Source: Sphaerochaeta sp.
GTDB taxonomy: Bacteria > Spirochaetota > Spirochaetia > Sphaerochaetales > Sphaerochaetaceae
Direction of reading: 5' to 3'
Assembly (NCBI GenBank): GCA_016342655.1
Contig: JAEINL010000006.1
Span: 22,312-86,311, forward strand
DNA length: 64,000 nt
The notes beneath the pieces are model-generated. The model made no database searches. It was not told where the DNA came from and saw only the letters and a list, made by a program, of their open reading frames with translations. Shown in pieces: positions 53,097 through 62,112 of this stretch. The first letter of the stretch is position 1. Every line of letters starts with the position of its first letter. The position numbers and the translations under genes were made by a program.

Positions 53097-55033
53097 CAGA
53101 TTTTCTCCTTCAGGACATTGAGCAACCCTCCTGCAAGCAACATCGAGTGTTGCTCAGAGGTGATATCACAAGAAAGGGGGATGGCTATGCCCCTTGTCTT
53201 ATTCAACAATTGCACTTCACTTTTTCCTATTTGCGAGCGAATATCTTCCAGGACAAGCTCATCACCCATTTCCAGCTTTGCATAGTCGTCCTTGTCCCTA
53301 AAGGTCAGAGGGATAATGCCGAAGTTGCAGAGGTTGTTCTGGTGGATACGTTCTATGGAGAGTGCGATGACCGCCTGGACTCCAAGATACATCGGGCATA
53401 TGGCGGCGTGTTCGCGACTGCTACCCTGGCCATAGGAAGAACCTGCAACAATGAAGTTAGCCCTACCCTGCTTCTGGTTCTCCTGGCAGCGTGAGGCAAA
53501 GCTCGGGTCAACCGGTTCAAAGACATACTTGGAGTACTCCACGATGTTTGAACGGTACTTGAGCCGGGCTCCTGCAGGCATGATGTGGTCGGTGGTTATC
53601 TTGTCCCCCACCTTGATGGTCACCACGCCGGTGAGATTTTCTTTCAGCGGGGTATTCTTGGGAGGATCGCCGATATTTGGCCCACGGATGATCTCAACAG
53701 AGCTCCCATCCTCAGGAGGGAAGATCAACAGGGAGTCATCGACAAGGAACTTCTCAGGAACCGAACACGTAGGATAGGGAAATCCGTGATCTGAGAGAGG
53801 ATCGGTTATCTTGCCTGTGAGGGCACCGAGGACGGCAACTTCCACACTGACCAGATAGACTTGGGCACTCTTGGTGCCGCTACGGCCCTCGAAGTTACGG
53901 TTGTTGGTCCTCAGAGAGACCCCTTCAGATCCCGGACTCTGGTGATTGCCTATACAGAAACCGCAGGCACTCTCCAGAATTCGAGCTCCACTTTTGATGA
54001 GCTTTGCTAGAGAACCGTCATTGGCAAGCATCATGAAAACCTCACGGCTTCCAGGGGCTATGCCCAGGCTGACAGAAGGATGTACCACGTTCCCATCGAG
54101 AAGGTCGGCGACCTTCTTCATGTCGACATAACTGCTATTTGTGCAGGAGCCAATGAGCACCTGGTCCACCTTCTTGCCTGCTATGTCCTTTACCAGAACG
54201 ATATTGTCCGGAGAGTGCGGCTGGGCGACCCTTGGCTCAAGGGAGGAGAGGTCGATCTCAAAAAGATCGTCATACGAAGCGTCAGCGTCAGGGGCAAGAG
54301 GGGTATAGTCCTCTACCCTAGAATGCCCTTTTAGGAAGCGGAGGGTGTTCTCATCAGAGGGGAACAGGGAGGTGGTCACCCCTGCCTCCGCCCCCATATT
54401 GCAGATGGTTGAACGTTCGGGTACTTCGAGAGTAGAGACACCCGGACCTGTATATTCAAATATGCAGTTTACATTACCCTTGGTGGTGAAGTGTTCCAAC
54501 ACCGCAAGGATGACATCCTTAGCTGATACCCACGCCCGGAGTCTACCCTTTAGACGTATCTCGATAACCTTGGGGGCAATGAGATGGAAAGGCCTCCCTG
54601 CCATGGCCACAGCCACATCAAGGCCACCGGATCCAATGGCTATCATACAGAGCCCACCACCGGTGGGTGTATGGCTGTCACTGCCCAAAAGCGTAGAACC
54701 AGGCTTACCAAATCTCTCTAGGTGCACCTGATGACAGATACCGTTGCCAGGACGGGAGTATATCACTCCCTTGCTTGCTGCAACGCTCTGCAGATAACGG
54801 TGGTCATCGGCATTTTCAAAGCCAACCTGTATTGTGTTGTGATCCACATAGCTGACAGCAAGTTCATTCTTTACCCTGGGAAGTCCCATTGCCTCGAATT
54901 GGAGATAGGCCATGGTCCCTGTCGCATCTTGGGTAAGTGTCTGGTCAATGCGGATGCCAATTGGAGTCCCTTTCTCCAAGGAGCCCTCCATCAGGTGAGC
55001 TGAAAGAATTTTCTCGGTAAGTGTCTTGCCCAT
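53096..55033 (-). CDS. acn: Aconitate hydratase
   Basis: 645 residues. A [4Fe-4S] enzyme isomerising citrate to isocitrate. Cluster ligands are in IGSCTNSS (about residue 290) and CGFCIGNH (about 355). [21 protein letters not shown] (about 115) and the C-terminal swivel domain [11 protein letters not shown] (about 550) bind substrate. At 645 residues it is the short form, closer in size to mitochondrial-type or homoaconitase-like enzymes than to the ~890-residue AcnA. AAGGAG lies 5 bp before the ATG. icd follows with a TGATG overlap. Confidence 0.95.
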   Translation of the reverse strand: MGKTLTEKILSAHLMEGSLEKGTPIGIRIDQTLTQDATGTMAYLQFEAMGLPRVKNELAVSYVDHNTIQVGFENADDHRYLQSVAASKGVIYSRPGNGICHQVHLERFGKPGSTLLGSDSHTPTGGGLCMIAIGSGGLDVAVAMAGRPFHLIAPKVIEIRLKGRLRAWVSAKDVILAVLEHFTTKGNVNCIFEYTGPGVSTLEVPERSTICNMGAEAGVTTSLFPSDENTLRFLKGHSRVEDYTPLAPDADASYDDLFEIDLSSLEPRVAQPHSPDNIVLVKDIAGKKVDQVLIGSCTNSSYVDMKKVADLLDGNVVHPSVSLGIAPGSREVFMMLANDGSLAKLIKSGARILESACGFCIGNHQSPGSEGVSLRTNNRNFEGRSGTKSAQVYLVSVEVAVLGALTGKITDPLSDHGFPYPTCSVPEKFLVDDSLLIFPPEDGSSVEIIRGPNIGDPPKNTPLKENLTGVVTIKVGDKITTDHIMPAGARLKYRSNIVEYSKYVFEPVDPSFASRCQENQKQGRANFIVAGSSYGQGSSREHAAICPMYLGVQAVIALSIERIHQNNLCNFGIIPLTFRDKDDYAKLEMGDELVLEDIRSQIGKSEVQLLNKTRGIAIPLSCDITSEQHSMLLAGGLLNVLKEKI

Positions 55034-55094
55034 ATGTGCTCCTTTGTTCTAATTTCTCGTAGTGTAACCTATAGAAGGCAGGTATGGAAACCTC

Positions 55095-56288
55095 TTAAGC
55101 AATGACTGCTCTCTTGGTACTGGCAAAGGCAACACTCAGTTCAAAAAAGACCACAACCAAGGTACCTATTCCAATGGCCAAGAGGACAAGGGAGAAGGAG
55201 AAAGTCTCATAGAGGTACCCTCCCAACACTGCGCCGATTATGGTTCCTACGGTAAGCAACACCTCATGTACTATCATGCGTTGGGAGCGGTTGATACTTC
55301 CACTAGCCCCATGGAACATGCTCTGGGCGTAAGCTGTGGCAAACAGAATGCCAAAAAGGAAAAAGAACAGGCCATAGGCAAGCATACTGGAAAAACCGGT
55401 GAGCAGTAGGCACGAGAGTGCAAAGAGTGCCTGCACCAAAAAGATATACCTTTTCTTGAAGTGCCAGAAGCCAAACTTGCCAAGCAAGAGGAAACTGATA
55501 CAAGTTGCCACTCCTCGGAAAAGCAACAACAATCCGGTGAAGCTTTCGCTGATCAGCAGGACATCCTGGGCGTAGAGAGGGAAGATGGTGAGAATGACAC
55601 TCATACCGGTATAGAGGATTATCACCCCGATCCAGCAGTAGAACCGTAGTGGAGTGCTCTCATCAATCTTGTCTGAAGTTCGGTTTTCCTCTTTCTCGCT
55701 CTTCATTGCCCGTATGCCAGGAACAAGGGCACTGCTGGTTGCAATCATCAGGAATACCAGCAGGAACAGTGCTATGGAGACAAAGAACGGCAGGGTGGTC
55801 GATCGCTCGACGAGAAGACCGGCGACAAAAGAGGAAACTCCCACTCCACTAGACCAGGAAAAATTGAAGGCGTTGGAAACGCGGCTGAGTTGGGAGCCTT
55901 CCTTGCCTCGGGAGAACCACCCCTCGATCTGCGGCCAGAGCAGGCTCATCCATGCACCATAGAATGCCAAGCAGACATAGGCCACGCCAAGGTTTGCAGT
56001 TGAGGCAAAGAACCCTACCGACGCAGCCATCCCCAAGAGTGAAATCTCCACCAGGTTCCTAGGCCTGAAATGTCCGGTGTAGGGAGAAAGGAGGATGCAG
56101 AACAACAGATAAGAGCCTGTGCTTATTGACGCAGCAATGCCGATTTTATCTGCAGAGAGAAGGAAAAAACTCCGAAGATGATAGACCATAGCCAGATTCA
56201 CCATAGCAATGGTGAGTTGAGCAACGAAGGAGGCCACATTGAGCACCCAAAACTGTATCGTATCAACTTTTTCTTTGGTGAACTCCAT
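55095..56288 (-). CDS. Major facilitator superfamily transporter
   Basis: 397 residues with about 12 hydrophobic segments in two halves, separated by a charged loop (SALVPGIRAMKSEKEENRTSDKIDES). YTGHFRPRNLVEISLLGMA (about residue 70) resembles the MFS loop 2-3 motif. The substrate is not predictable. ATG 56288 has GGGGAG upstream; a longer frame to 56405 would run through the divergent promoter region. It diverges from the PAP2 gene. Confidence 0.85.
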   Translation of the reverse strand: MEFTKEKVDTIQFWVLNVASFVAQLTIAMVNLAMVYHLRSFFLLSADKIGIAASISTGSYLLFCILLSPYTGHFRPRNLVEISLLGMAASVGFFASTANLGVAYVCLAFYGAWMSLLWPQIEGWFSRGKEGSQLSRVSNAFNFSWSSGVGVSSFVAGLLVERSTTLPFFVSIALFLLVFLMIATSSALVPGIRAMKSEKEENRTSDKIDESTPLRFYCWIGVIILYTGMSVILTIFPLYAQDVLLISESFTGLLLLFRGVATCISFLLLGKFGFWHFKKRYIFLVQALFALSCLLLTGFSSMLAYGLFFFLFGILFATAYAQSMFHGASGSINRSQRMIVHEVLLTVGTIIGAVLGGYLYETFSFSLVLLAIGIGTLVVVFFELSVAFASTKRAVIA

Positions 56289-56349
56289 CCCAGTCTCCCC
56301 TATAAGGCAATGTATAGCAAGTTTTGCCATCCTAAGGCAAGAAGCGTTG

Positions 56350-56378
56350 TTGCGTAAAAAACGAATAATGGATACATT
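56350..56378 (+). promoter_or_regulatory. Promoter directly abutting the PAP2 gene start
   Basis: TTGCGT (56350-56355), 17 bp, TACATT (56373-56378). The start codon is at 56385, just where transcription should begin, and no ribosome site precedes it, so the message may be leaderless. Confidence 0.5.
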
Positions 56379-56384
56379 TGGACT

Positions 56385-56867
56385 ATGAACAATGACATTC
56401 TTCAAAATGCGCCATTTATCGCAGCGGCACTCTCTGTTTTCGTTGCGCAGATGCTCAAGCCCTTCATCAATGTTATCTTTGAACGCCAGTTCGACTTGCG
56501 ACTCATGGTCAGTACAGGAGGCATGCCATCAAGCCATACGGCAGGGGTAATTGCCCTTACGACCAGCATTGCCCTAACCGAAGGTGTGGGTACCGTATAT
56601 TTTGCCATAGCCTTTACGTTTGCATCGATTGTCATCCATGATGCAATGGGCATCCGGCGTGCTGCAGGCAAACAGGCAGAGGTCATCAACGAATGGAGCC
56701 GTCTGCTTAGCGACATCCACCGCGAGGGTCAGTTCAATCCTGAGAATCTCAAGACAATGCTTGGTCACTCTTTCAGCCAGGTGCTCGGAGGCACCTTCCT
56801 TGGCCTGGTCATTGGCCTGACAACCACCCAGTATATTGTAGCCATGCAGACGATGCTGGCTGTTTAG
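56385..56867 (+). CDS. Divergent PAP2-family (DUF212) membrane protein
   Basis: 160 residues with four hydrophobic segments. GGMPSSHTAGVIALTTSIAL (residues 46-65) carries the PSSH phosphatase-like motif, and IHDAMGIRRAAGKQAEVIN (about residue 86) is the DUF212 signature. These proteins resemble acid phosphatase/PAP2 enzymes and are widespread in bacteria and plants, but their activity is uncertain. No Shine-Dalgarno lies before the ATG; see the promoter entry. It stands between the MFS transporter and the amino-acid binding protein. Confidence 0.88.
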   Translation: MNNDILQNAPFIAAALSVFVAQMLKPFINVIFERQFDLRLMVSTGGMPSSHTAGVIALTTSIALTEGVGTVYFAIAFTFASIVIHDAMGIRRAAGKQAEVINEWSRLLSDIHREGQFNPENLKTMLGHSFSQVLGGTFLGLVIGLTTTQYIVAMQTMLAV

Positions 56868-56939
56868 TCTTTTATGTATACTTGACTCTTTTTGCTTATG
56901 TATCCATCATTCTCCTACCTAGTTTAAGGAGTAATCGCT

Positions 56940-57695
56940 ATGAAAAAAATATCTGTCATCTTATTGGTTCTCTTGTTCGCACTTTCGATTCCCCTGTTTT
57001 CCGGTGGAGCGAAAGAAGAGACAGCCAAAACGTATGTATTTGCCTCTGACGCCACCTGGCCTCCACTCGAGTTTGTCGACAACGGGGTGCTCACCGGCTT
57101 TGAAGTGGAGCTCATCCCCCTCATTGCCCAGAAGGCTGGAGCATCCATGGTCGTAAAGAACATCCCTTGGGACACCATTTTCGCAGGCCTTGCCAACGGA
57201 GCCTATGATGGTGTTGCCTCAGGGGTCACCGTCACCGAAGAGAGAAAGGCTGTCATGGCTTTCTCCACCACAATTCTTGAGGCCGGACAGATTGTCATCA
57301 TCCGCACCCAGGACAGTGAAAAGATCAAGGGCATCGACGACCTTGCAGGCAAGAAGATCGGTGTGCAGATCGGTACAACCGGAGACTTCGCCCTGGATGA
57401 CTACCCTGTAGAAAAACGTGCCTATGATGACATTGGCCTTGCTATCGAGGACATGCTCAATGGCAATGTGGACGCAGCTGTCTGTGACTCGCTCATCGCC
57501 AGTGACTTCGTTCTTGCCAACAAAAACTACAAGAGCCGTCTCTCAGTAGCTGGCGAGCCATTCACCAAGGAAGATATTGCAATTGCAGTCAGGAAGGGTG
57601 ATGACAAACTGCTAGCCCTGGTCAACAAGGGTCTGGAGATAGCCTCTTCTGATGGTTCCTTAGATGCCTTGAAGAAGAAGTGGAATTTGCTGTGA
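56940..57695 (+). CDS. Amino-acid ABC transporter substrate-binding protein (paralog 1)
   Basis: 251 residues. The signal peptide is KKISVILLVLLFALSIPLFSGG, with no lipobox Cys, so it is probably a secreted periplasmic protein rather than a lipoprotein. The family-3 binding-protein fold follows: FASDATWPPLEFVDN, YDGVASGVTVTEERK (about residue 94) and GVQIGTTGDFAL (about 140). About as long as, and clearly paralogous to, the protein at 59380. TTGACT-17-CATCAT (56882-56910) is a likely promoter, with no ARG box. The ligand is probably a polar amino acid. Confidence 0.9.
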   Translation: MKKISVILLVLLFALSIPLFSGGAKEETAKTYVFASDATWPPLEFVDNGVLTGFEVELIPLIAQKAGASMVVKNIPWDTIFAGLANGAYDGVASGVTVTEERKAVMAFSTTILEAGQIVIIRTQDSEKIKGIDDLAGKKIGVQIGTTGDFALDDYPVEKRAYDDIGLAIEDMLNGNVDAAVCDSLIASDFVLANKNYKSRLSVAGEPFTKEDIAIAVRKGDDKLLALVNKGLEIASSDGSLDALKKKWNLL

Positions 57696-57710
57696 AAGTA
57701 TAGAACATTG

Positions 57711-57738
57711 AAAAGGGGAACTTCGGTTCCTCTTTTTT
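57711..57738 (+). terminator. Terminator of binding protein paralog 1
   Basis: AAAAGGGGAAC-TTCG-GTTCCTCTTTT, a stem with one G-U pair and a UUCG loop, followed by TT. It ends the 56940 gene as a single-gene unit. Confidence 0.85.
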
Positions 57739-58008
57739 ATGCATTCTCAGGAGAGGACAATTTTCTAGATTTGCTGAAGTGAATCAGGGTTGTTGTTGGT
57801 TGGAATCCTCTGCATTCTTAAGAGTTGAAAAGCTTGACATCCACCTGTTCACTGATAAGCCCGTGGGTGAAAGGGTAATTACTCGCTGTTTTAGGGATTC
57901 ATTCCCACCCCTACCCGATACTTGCTTTACCTTACAACAGGTCATATGATTATCCTTAGTAGAGGTGACATCCACACGTGATCAAGAAAAGGACAAAAGG
58001 AACGTTTT
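57739..58008. other. Non-coding gap before the secreted protein gene
   Basis: 270 bp with no gene I can support. A TTGACA at about 57834 has no matching -10 at normal spacing. A short reverse frame (57784-57975) has no ribosome site and no recognisable product. Confidence 0.4.
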
Positions 58009-59166
58009 ATGGCGATAAAAATTAATTTCATCCTATTCATAACGCTCGTATTACTGATTGCCCTGCCTTGGCATGCCTTTGGCTCCGTCTCTGCCGACTA
58101 TATTCCAGAGAGCTCCATAACCCTCAATATCTCTCCCGGGCCCTTCTCCCATTCCTCCGTTTTAGGTGCTAAACTAGGAACATTCATCATAACTTCAACA
58201 ACCGGGGTAATCTACTCTCCTTCCTTTGTAGATATTGGAGAGGCCAGTGATGCCACCCACCTTACCGGACTTATGAAGGATTATACCAATGGACCGTTTG
58301 CCTTAAATACCAATGACTTTTACATCATCAGCGTAGCCTATCCCAACGGTTATGGAGGAACGCCTGTGTTGCAGGTGCTCTATAACAATGTTAGGCCCAT
58401 CATTGAATGGAAAGCAAATACAGTAACACAGAACCCGTTCTACGTTGAGCTGTACTTTGTCAACACAAACTCTACCAATCCCAATGCACAAAGTGGATGG
58501 AGAAAAGCCCAGTATTTCAAATTGGACTCTCCGTTTTCGCTTCCCTCCAACTTCAATCCCATTTTCAGTGTGGCTGTGGCTGATTCGCCGAACACCAATG
58601 TAGGAACATATACAAGCGGTGATATAGTAAATGAAGCAGAGGGGTCGTATGTGGTCACCAATGGTAATGACGGACCGAACAATACCCCGATCATCTCCCC
58701 CTGTGGTTATACAAACCCTGAAAATCCTGGTTCTCCTGGATTTTATTACGGGGATGTACCGGTGCTCCCTTCCGTCTTCTTCAACATTGTTGACTCCTTG
58801 ACTAGTTTCACCTTGGAATCAGCCTATGGAACAAACAAGGTCACCGTAACACAAGCACACGTAGAGGTGATCAATGGTGTCAGTGGCGATGAGTATGAAA
58901 TAACACTGATCTTCACCGACACCAGCAGTGACTCTTCCTTCCAGCTGTTTCCCAGCCAAGGAATTGGCCGCCCCATCGACTATAAGCTCTTTCTTGGAGA
59001 TGACGAGGTGACCAAAGCTTTTCCTCTGGACTGGACCGAGTTGCTTCCTGGGATCACCAACTCCAAGGATATCAGGATTAGCGGTATCAAATCAGTTGAT
59101 GTGGCTTCCAATGTTAGCGGTGACTATGAAGGAACCATTACGGTGAACATAACCAATCTAGACTAA
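58009..59166 (+). CDS. Secreted protein of unknown function
   Basis: 385 residues. The signal peptide is clear: KINFILFITLVLLIALPWHAFGSVSA (about residues 4-29). The mature part is rich in Asn, Thr, Ser and Gly with alternating hydrophobic residues, suggesting beta structure. Long linker-like stretches (NTNSTNPNAQSGW, NGNDGPNNTP, NPENPGSPGFYYG) separate the blocks. It has a single Cys (GYTNPE block) and no catalytic motif I recognise. Its composition differs from its neighbours. AAAGGA lies 7-8 bp before the ATG. It sits between two paralogous binding-protein genes. A surface or adhesin-like role is a guess. Confidence 0.65.
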   Translation: MAIKINFILFITLVLLIALPWHAFGSVSADYIPESSITLNISPGPFSHSSVLGAKLGTFIITSTTGVIYSPSFVDIGEASDATHLTGLMKDYTNGPFALNTNDFYIISVAYPNGYGGTPVLQVLYNNVRPIIEWKANTVTQNPFYVELYFVNTNSTNPNAQSGWRKAQYFKLDSPFSLPSNFNPIFSVAVADSPNTNVGTYTSGDIVNEAEGSYVVTNGNDGPNNTPIISPCGYTNPENPGSPGFYYGDVPVLPSVFFNIVDSLTSFTLESAYGTNKVTVTQAHVEVINGVSGDEYEITLIFTDTSSDSSFQLFPSQGIGRPIDYKLFLGDDEVTKAFPLDWTELLPGITNSKDIRISGIKSVDVASNVSGDYEGTITVNITNLD

Positions 59167-59301
59167 CTGCAAATTTCTGGTGCAAACAGACGCCTCAGAA
59201 GCCTAGGGATAGCCCAGATATCTTCAGATTTTTCATCCCTTAGTATAGACGCAATAGATTCATCCGTTTTATGCATATACTAGCGGGTGCACCTTTTTCC
59301 A

Positions 59302-59347
59302 TGTATATTTATTCTAAATATATTGACATTTGATGCATATCTATGCA
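59302..59347 (+). promoter_or_regulatory. ARG-box-like sites flanking a TTGACA promoter (binding protein 2)
   Basis: TGTATATTTATTCT (59302-59315, 12/14 against TGAATWWWWATTCA), then TTGACA (59323-59328), then TGCATATCTATGCA (59334-59347, 11/14). The first site starts 21 bp before TTGACA and the second 11 bp after it, so a bound regulator would block RNA polymerase. The same layout recurs at 60279-60323. Confidence 0.6.
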
Positions 59348-59379
59348 TTAATTCGTATATCACATTAGGAGATTACACC

Positions 59380-60168
59380 ATGAAAAAACTTACTACCATC
59401 GCTCTTGTCATACTTTTGGTATCGTTGGTCCCCCTCTTCAGTGCAGGGACAAAAGAAGATGCAGGTATCCCATCCTATATATTTGCTGCAAACTGTGCCT
59501 GGCCCCCACTGGAGTTTGTCGATGAGAACGGGGACATAGTCGGCTTTGAGATCGATCTGGTAAACGAGATCGCCAAGGTCCAGAACGTGAATATAACCAT
59601 TCAGAACGTCGCTTGGGACGGGATCTTTGCAGGCCTTTCCAACGGAGCCTATGATGCTGTCGCTTCAGGTGTCTCGGTAACTGACGAGCGGAAAAAGATC
59701 ATGGGCTTCTCCACTCCCATCATGACCATCACCCAGGCAATCCTGGCACCCAAATCCTCTACAGACATTACCTCCACAGCTACGCTGAAGAACAAGAAGG
59801 TAGGAGTGCAGCTCGGGACTACCGGCCATATCTTCCTTGAGGCATACCTTGTGGACAATCCCAGCATGAAGACGGTCATCAAGGCCTACGATGAGATTGG
59901 CTTTGCCGTAGAGGATATGCTCAACGGCAATCTCGATGCAGTGGTAACAGACTCTGTCGTCGCAAGCGAGTATGTCCTATCCAATCCCAACTATGCCAGC
60001 AAGCTGCAGGTCAGCGGATCTGCTAGTGACCTCGGTGACCCTGAGCCAATTGCCATTGCAATACTCAAGGATAATACAGCTCTGATCAGCCTGGTCAACG
60101 AGGGAATGGCTAAGATCGTAGCTTCCGGCAAGATGGCTGAACTGCAGAAGAAGTGGAACATCCTGTAA
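59380..60168 (+). CDS. Amino-acid ABC transporter substrate-binding protein (paralog 2, probably arginine)
   Basis: 262 residues. Signal peptide KKLTTIALVILLVSLVPLFSAG, again without a lipobox Cys. FAANCAWPPLEFVDENGDIVGFEIDLVNEI (about residues 33-62), YDAVASGVSVTDERK and QLGTTGHIFLEAY parallel paralog 1. AYDEIGFAVEDMLNGNLDAV is shared almost word for word between them. ATG 59380 has AGGAGA 8 bp upstream. Upstream ARG-box-like sites suggest arginine or a related amino acid as ligand; that is inference. The permease and ATPase genes follow. Confidence 0.9.
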   Translation: MKKLTTIALVILLVSLVPLFSAGTKEDAGIPSYIFAANCAWPPLEFVDENGDIVGFEIDLVNEIAKVQNVNITIQNVAWDGIFAGLSNGAYDAVASGVSVTDERKKIMGFSTPIMTITQAILAPKSSTDITSTATLKNKKVGVQLGTTGHIFLEAYLVDNPSMKTVIKAYDEIGFAVEDMLNGNLDAVVTDSVVASEYVLSNPNYASKLQVSGSASDLGDPEPIAIAILKDNTALISLVNEGMAKIVASGKMAELQKKWNIL

Positions 60169-60197
60169 TACATACAAGAGTAGATTAATCGGGAAAA

Positions 60198-60220
60198 GCC
60201 GCCTTCTGAAGGCGGCCTTT
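60198..60220 (+). terminator. Terminator after binding protein 2
   Basis: GCCGCCTT-CTG-AAGGCGGC then CTTTCCTT, a strong stem with a broken T-run. It would let the binding protein be made in excess of the permease genes, which have their own promoter. Confidence 0.75.
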
Positions 60221-60278
60221 CCTTACCCTAACCTTATGAATTTTCTTACATGCCAAAGTCGAATATCTCCCTATCACT

Positions 60279-60323
60279 TGAATATTTATTCAACTGTATT
60301 GACAATGCATGCATAATTATGTA
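60279..60323 (+). promoter_or_regulatory. Perfect ARG-box and TTGACA promoter of the transporter permease
   Basis: TGAATATTTATTCA (60279-60292) matches the ARG-box consensus 14/14. TTGACA is at 60299-60304 and a second site TGCATAATTATGTA (11/14) at 60310-60323. The spacing of boxes to TTGACA (20 and 11 bp) matches the upstream promoter (21 and 11 bp). A -10 at 60322-60327 (TAGTAC) is weak. Confidence 0.7.
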
Positions 60324-60364
60324 GTACTACAACAATATAAAATCATTATGATTAGTGAGTAACC

Positions 60365-61225
60365 ATGGATAAAAAAGAAAAAACATATGACGACCAGTTG
60401 ATGCATACGGCAAAGCAAAGAATGGTATCGGTAGTCCCTACCGACATTAAGAAAAAAACCCCCATCATCCAGATGACAGACGGTGTGCTTATACCACGCA
60501 AAGGGGACGGGCACGTCCTGAACTCCTGGAGGATTACCTTCTTTTTCGCTCTCATCCTCCTTTCGGGTCTTGTAATCTTCAAGCCAGACCCCTACAGGGG
60601 CATCTTTATGGTTGTCATACAAGGTGCTCCGGTAACTTTCCAGGCGACCATCTTCGCCATACTGGGGGCTATCGTCATTGGAACTCTTGCAGGACTTGGC
60701 TCAGTGAGCAAAAAGCGCTGGGTCAATATGGTCAGCGGTGTCTATGTGGAGCTTATCCGCGGTATCCCGCTCCTGGTCCAATTGATTTTCATCTACTACG
60801 CCATGGGAAGGTTCTTCAGAATCCAAGGAATGGTAGCAGCTGTTGTCGCACTCTCCATATGTTTCGGTGCGTACATGGGTGAGATAGTGAGAGCGGGCAT
60901 CCAGGCTATTCCCCGTGGTCAGATGGAAGCGGCCATTGCAGTGGGACTCAGCAGGGGCCAGGCCTTCAGGTATGTCATTCTGCCACAGACGGTCAAGGTC
61001 ATCCTACCCGCAGTTGGTAATGAGTTCATCTCCATGCTCAAGGACTCTTCACTGGTATCAGCAATTGCACTCAGCGACATCCTGAGAAAAGGTAGGGAGT
61101 ACATCTCCCGCACCTTCCTCTCCCTGGAGACGATGCTTATCGTCGCACTGGTATACCTGATTATCACGCTCATACTCTCACGCCTCGTAGGGATGCTCGA
61201 GGAAAGGTTGCATAAGAATGGCTAG
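60365..61225 (+). CDS. Amino-acid ABC transporter permease
   Basis: 286 residues. A ~50-residue cytosolic N-terminal extension ([20 protein letters not shown]...) precedes the membrane part, which is unusual for this HisM/GlnP family. Five or so transmembrane segments follow, with the EAA-type ATPase contact [21 protein letters not shown] (about residue 180) and [17 protein letters not shown] (about 220). A polar amino-acid importer component. It overlaps the ATPase gene by 8 bp. Confidence 0.92.
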   Translation: MDKKEKTYDDQLMHTAKQRMVSVVPTDIKKKTPIIQMTDGVLIPRKGDGHVLNSWRITFFFALILLSGLVIFKPDPYRGIFMVVIQGAPVTFQATIFAILGAIVIGTLAGLGSVSKKRWVNMVSGVYVELIRGIPLLVQLIFIYYAMGRFFRIQGMVAAVVALSICFGAYMGEIVRAGIQAIPRGQMEAAIAVGLSRGQAFRYVILPQTVKVILPAVGNEFISMLKDSSLVSAIALSDILRKGREYISRTFLSLETMLIVALVYLIITLILSRLVGMLEERLHKNG

Positions 61226-61958
61226 GATACGCATAGAAAACCTCACCAAGGACTATCATACGAATAAAGATGTCGTCAAGGCTGTACGCAATGCCTCCCT
61301 CACCGTGGAACACGGCGAGGTGGTGGTCATCATAGGGCCTTCAGGAAGCGGAAAAAGCACTCTGCTCAGAAGCATCAACAAGCTGGAAATCCCTACGGGG
61401 GGACATATCTTCATCGATGAGGATGATGTGGTAGACCCCAAGGTGGACTTGCGAAAGATCAGGGAGGAAGTGGGGATGGTATTCCAGTCCTTCAACCTCT
61501 TTCCACACCTAACAGCCTTGGAGAACATCACCCTTGCTCCCCTCAAGGTCAAGAAGATGACCAAGAAGGAAGCCGAGGGAAAGGGCCGGAAGCTGTTGAA
61601 GATGGTCGGCCTTGAGGAGAAAGAGAAGGTGTACCCTAACCAGCTCTCCGGCGGACAGCAACAGAGAGTCGCCATAGCACGGGCTCTTGCCATGGATCCT
61701 AAGGTGATGCTCTTTGACGAGCCTACAAGTGCCCTTGACCCTGAGATGATCAAGGAAGTCCTTGATGTCATACTCAGCCTTGCAAAAAGCGGCATGACCA
61801 TGCTGCTGGTCACCCACGAGATGGGCTTTGCCAAGGCGGCCGCGGACAAGGTGGTATTTATGGATGATGGGGAGATAGTTGAAATTGCTACCCCCCACGA
61901 GATGTTTACCAACCCCAAGAGTGAGCGGACCAAACTCTTTCTGGACCATATCCTCTAA
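61218..61958 (+). CDS. Amino-acid ABC transporter ATP-binding protein
   Basis: 246 residues. Walker [10 protein letters not shown] (about residue 40), [17 protein letters not shown] (Q-loop, about 90), signature [15 protein letters not shown] (about 145), Walker [14 protein letters not shown] (about 165) and VTHEMGFA (switch His, about 200). The FQSFNLFPH and [15 protein letters not shown] motifs identify the GlnQ/HisP/ArtP group. It powers the permease at 60365 and probably serves both binding proteins. Confidence 0.95.
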   Translation: MARIRIENLTKDYHTNKDVVKAVRNASLTVEHGEVVVIIGPSGSGKSTLLRSINKLEIPTGGHIFIDEDDVVDPKVDLRKIREEVGMVFQSFNLFPHLTALENITLAPLKVKKMTKKEAEGKGRKLLKMVGLEEKEKVYPNQLSGGQQQRVAIARALAMDPKVMLFDEPTSALDPEMIKEVLDVILSLAKSGMTMLLVTHEMGFAKAAADKVVFMDDGEIVEIATPHEMFTNPKSERTKLFLDHIL

Positions 61959-61988
61959 CATACACGTTCTTGTTGAGTATCATACAAC

Positions 61989-62020
61989 CTGCCTACAATA
62001 TCACTGTGGGCAGTTTTTTT
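61989..62020 (+). terminator. Terminator of the amino-acid transporter operon
   Basis: CTGCCTACA and TGTGGGCAG pair around a 7 nt loop with one G-U pair, then seven Ts. It starts 31 bp after the ATPase stop. Confidence 0.88.
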
Positions 62021-62112
62021 CATAGTAAACCCTGACTAGTCGTAAATATGTCCCATAAACGCTTGTTGCTTTCAAGCCTCCGATGTATGGTTTTTTCAAG
62101 GAGTACCTAAGT

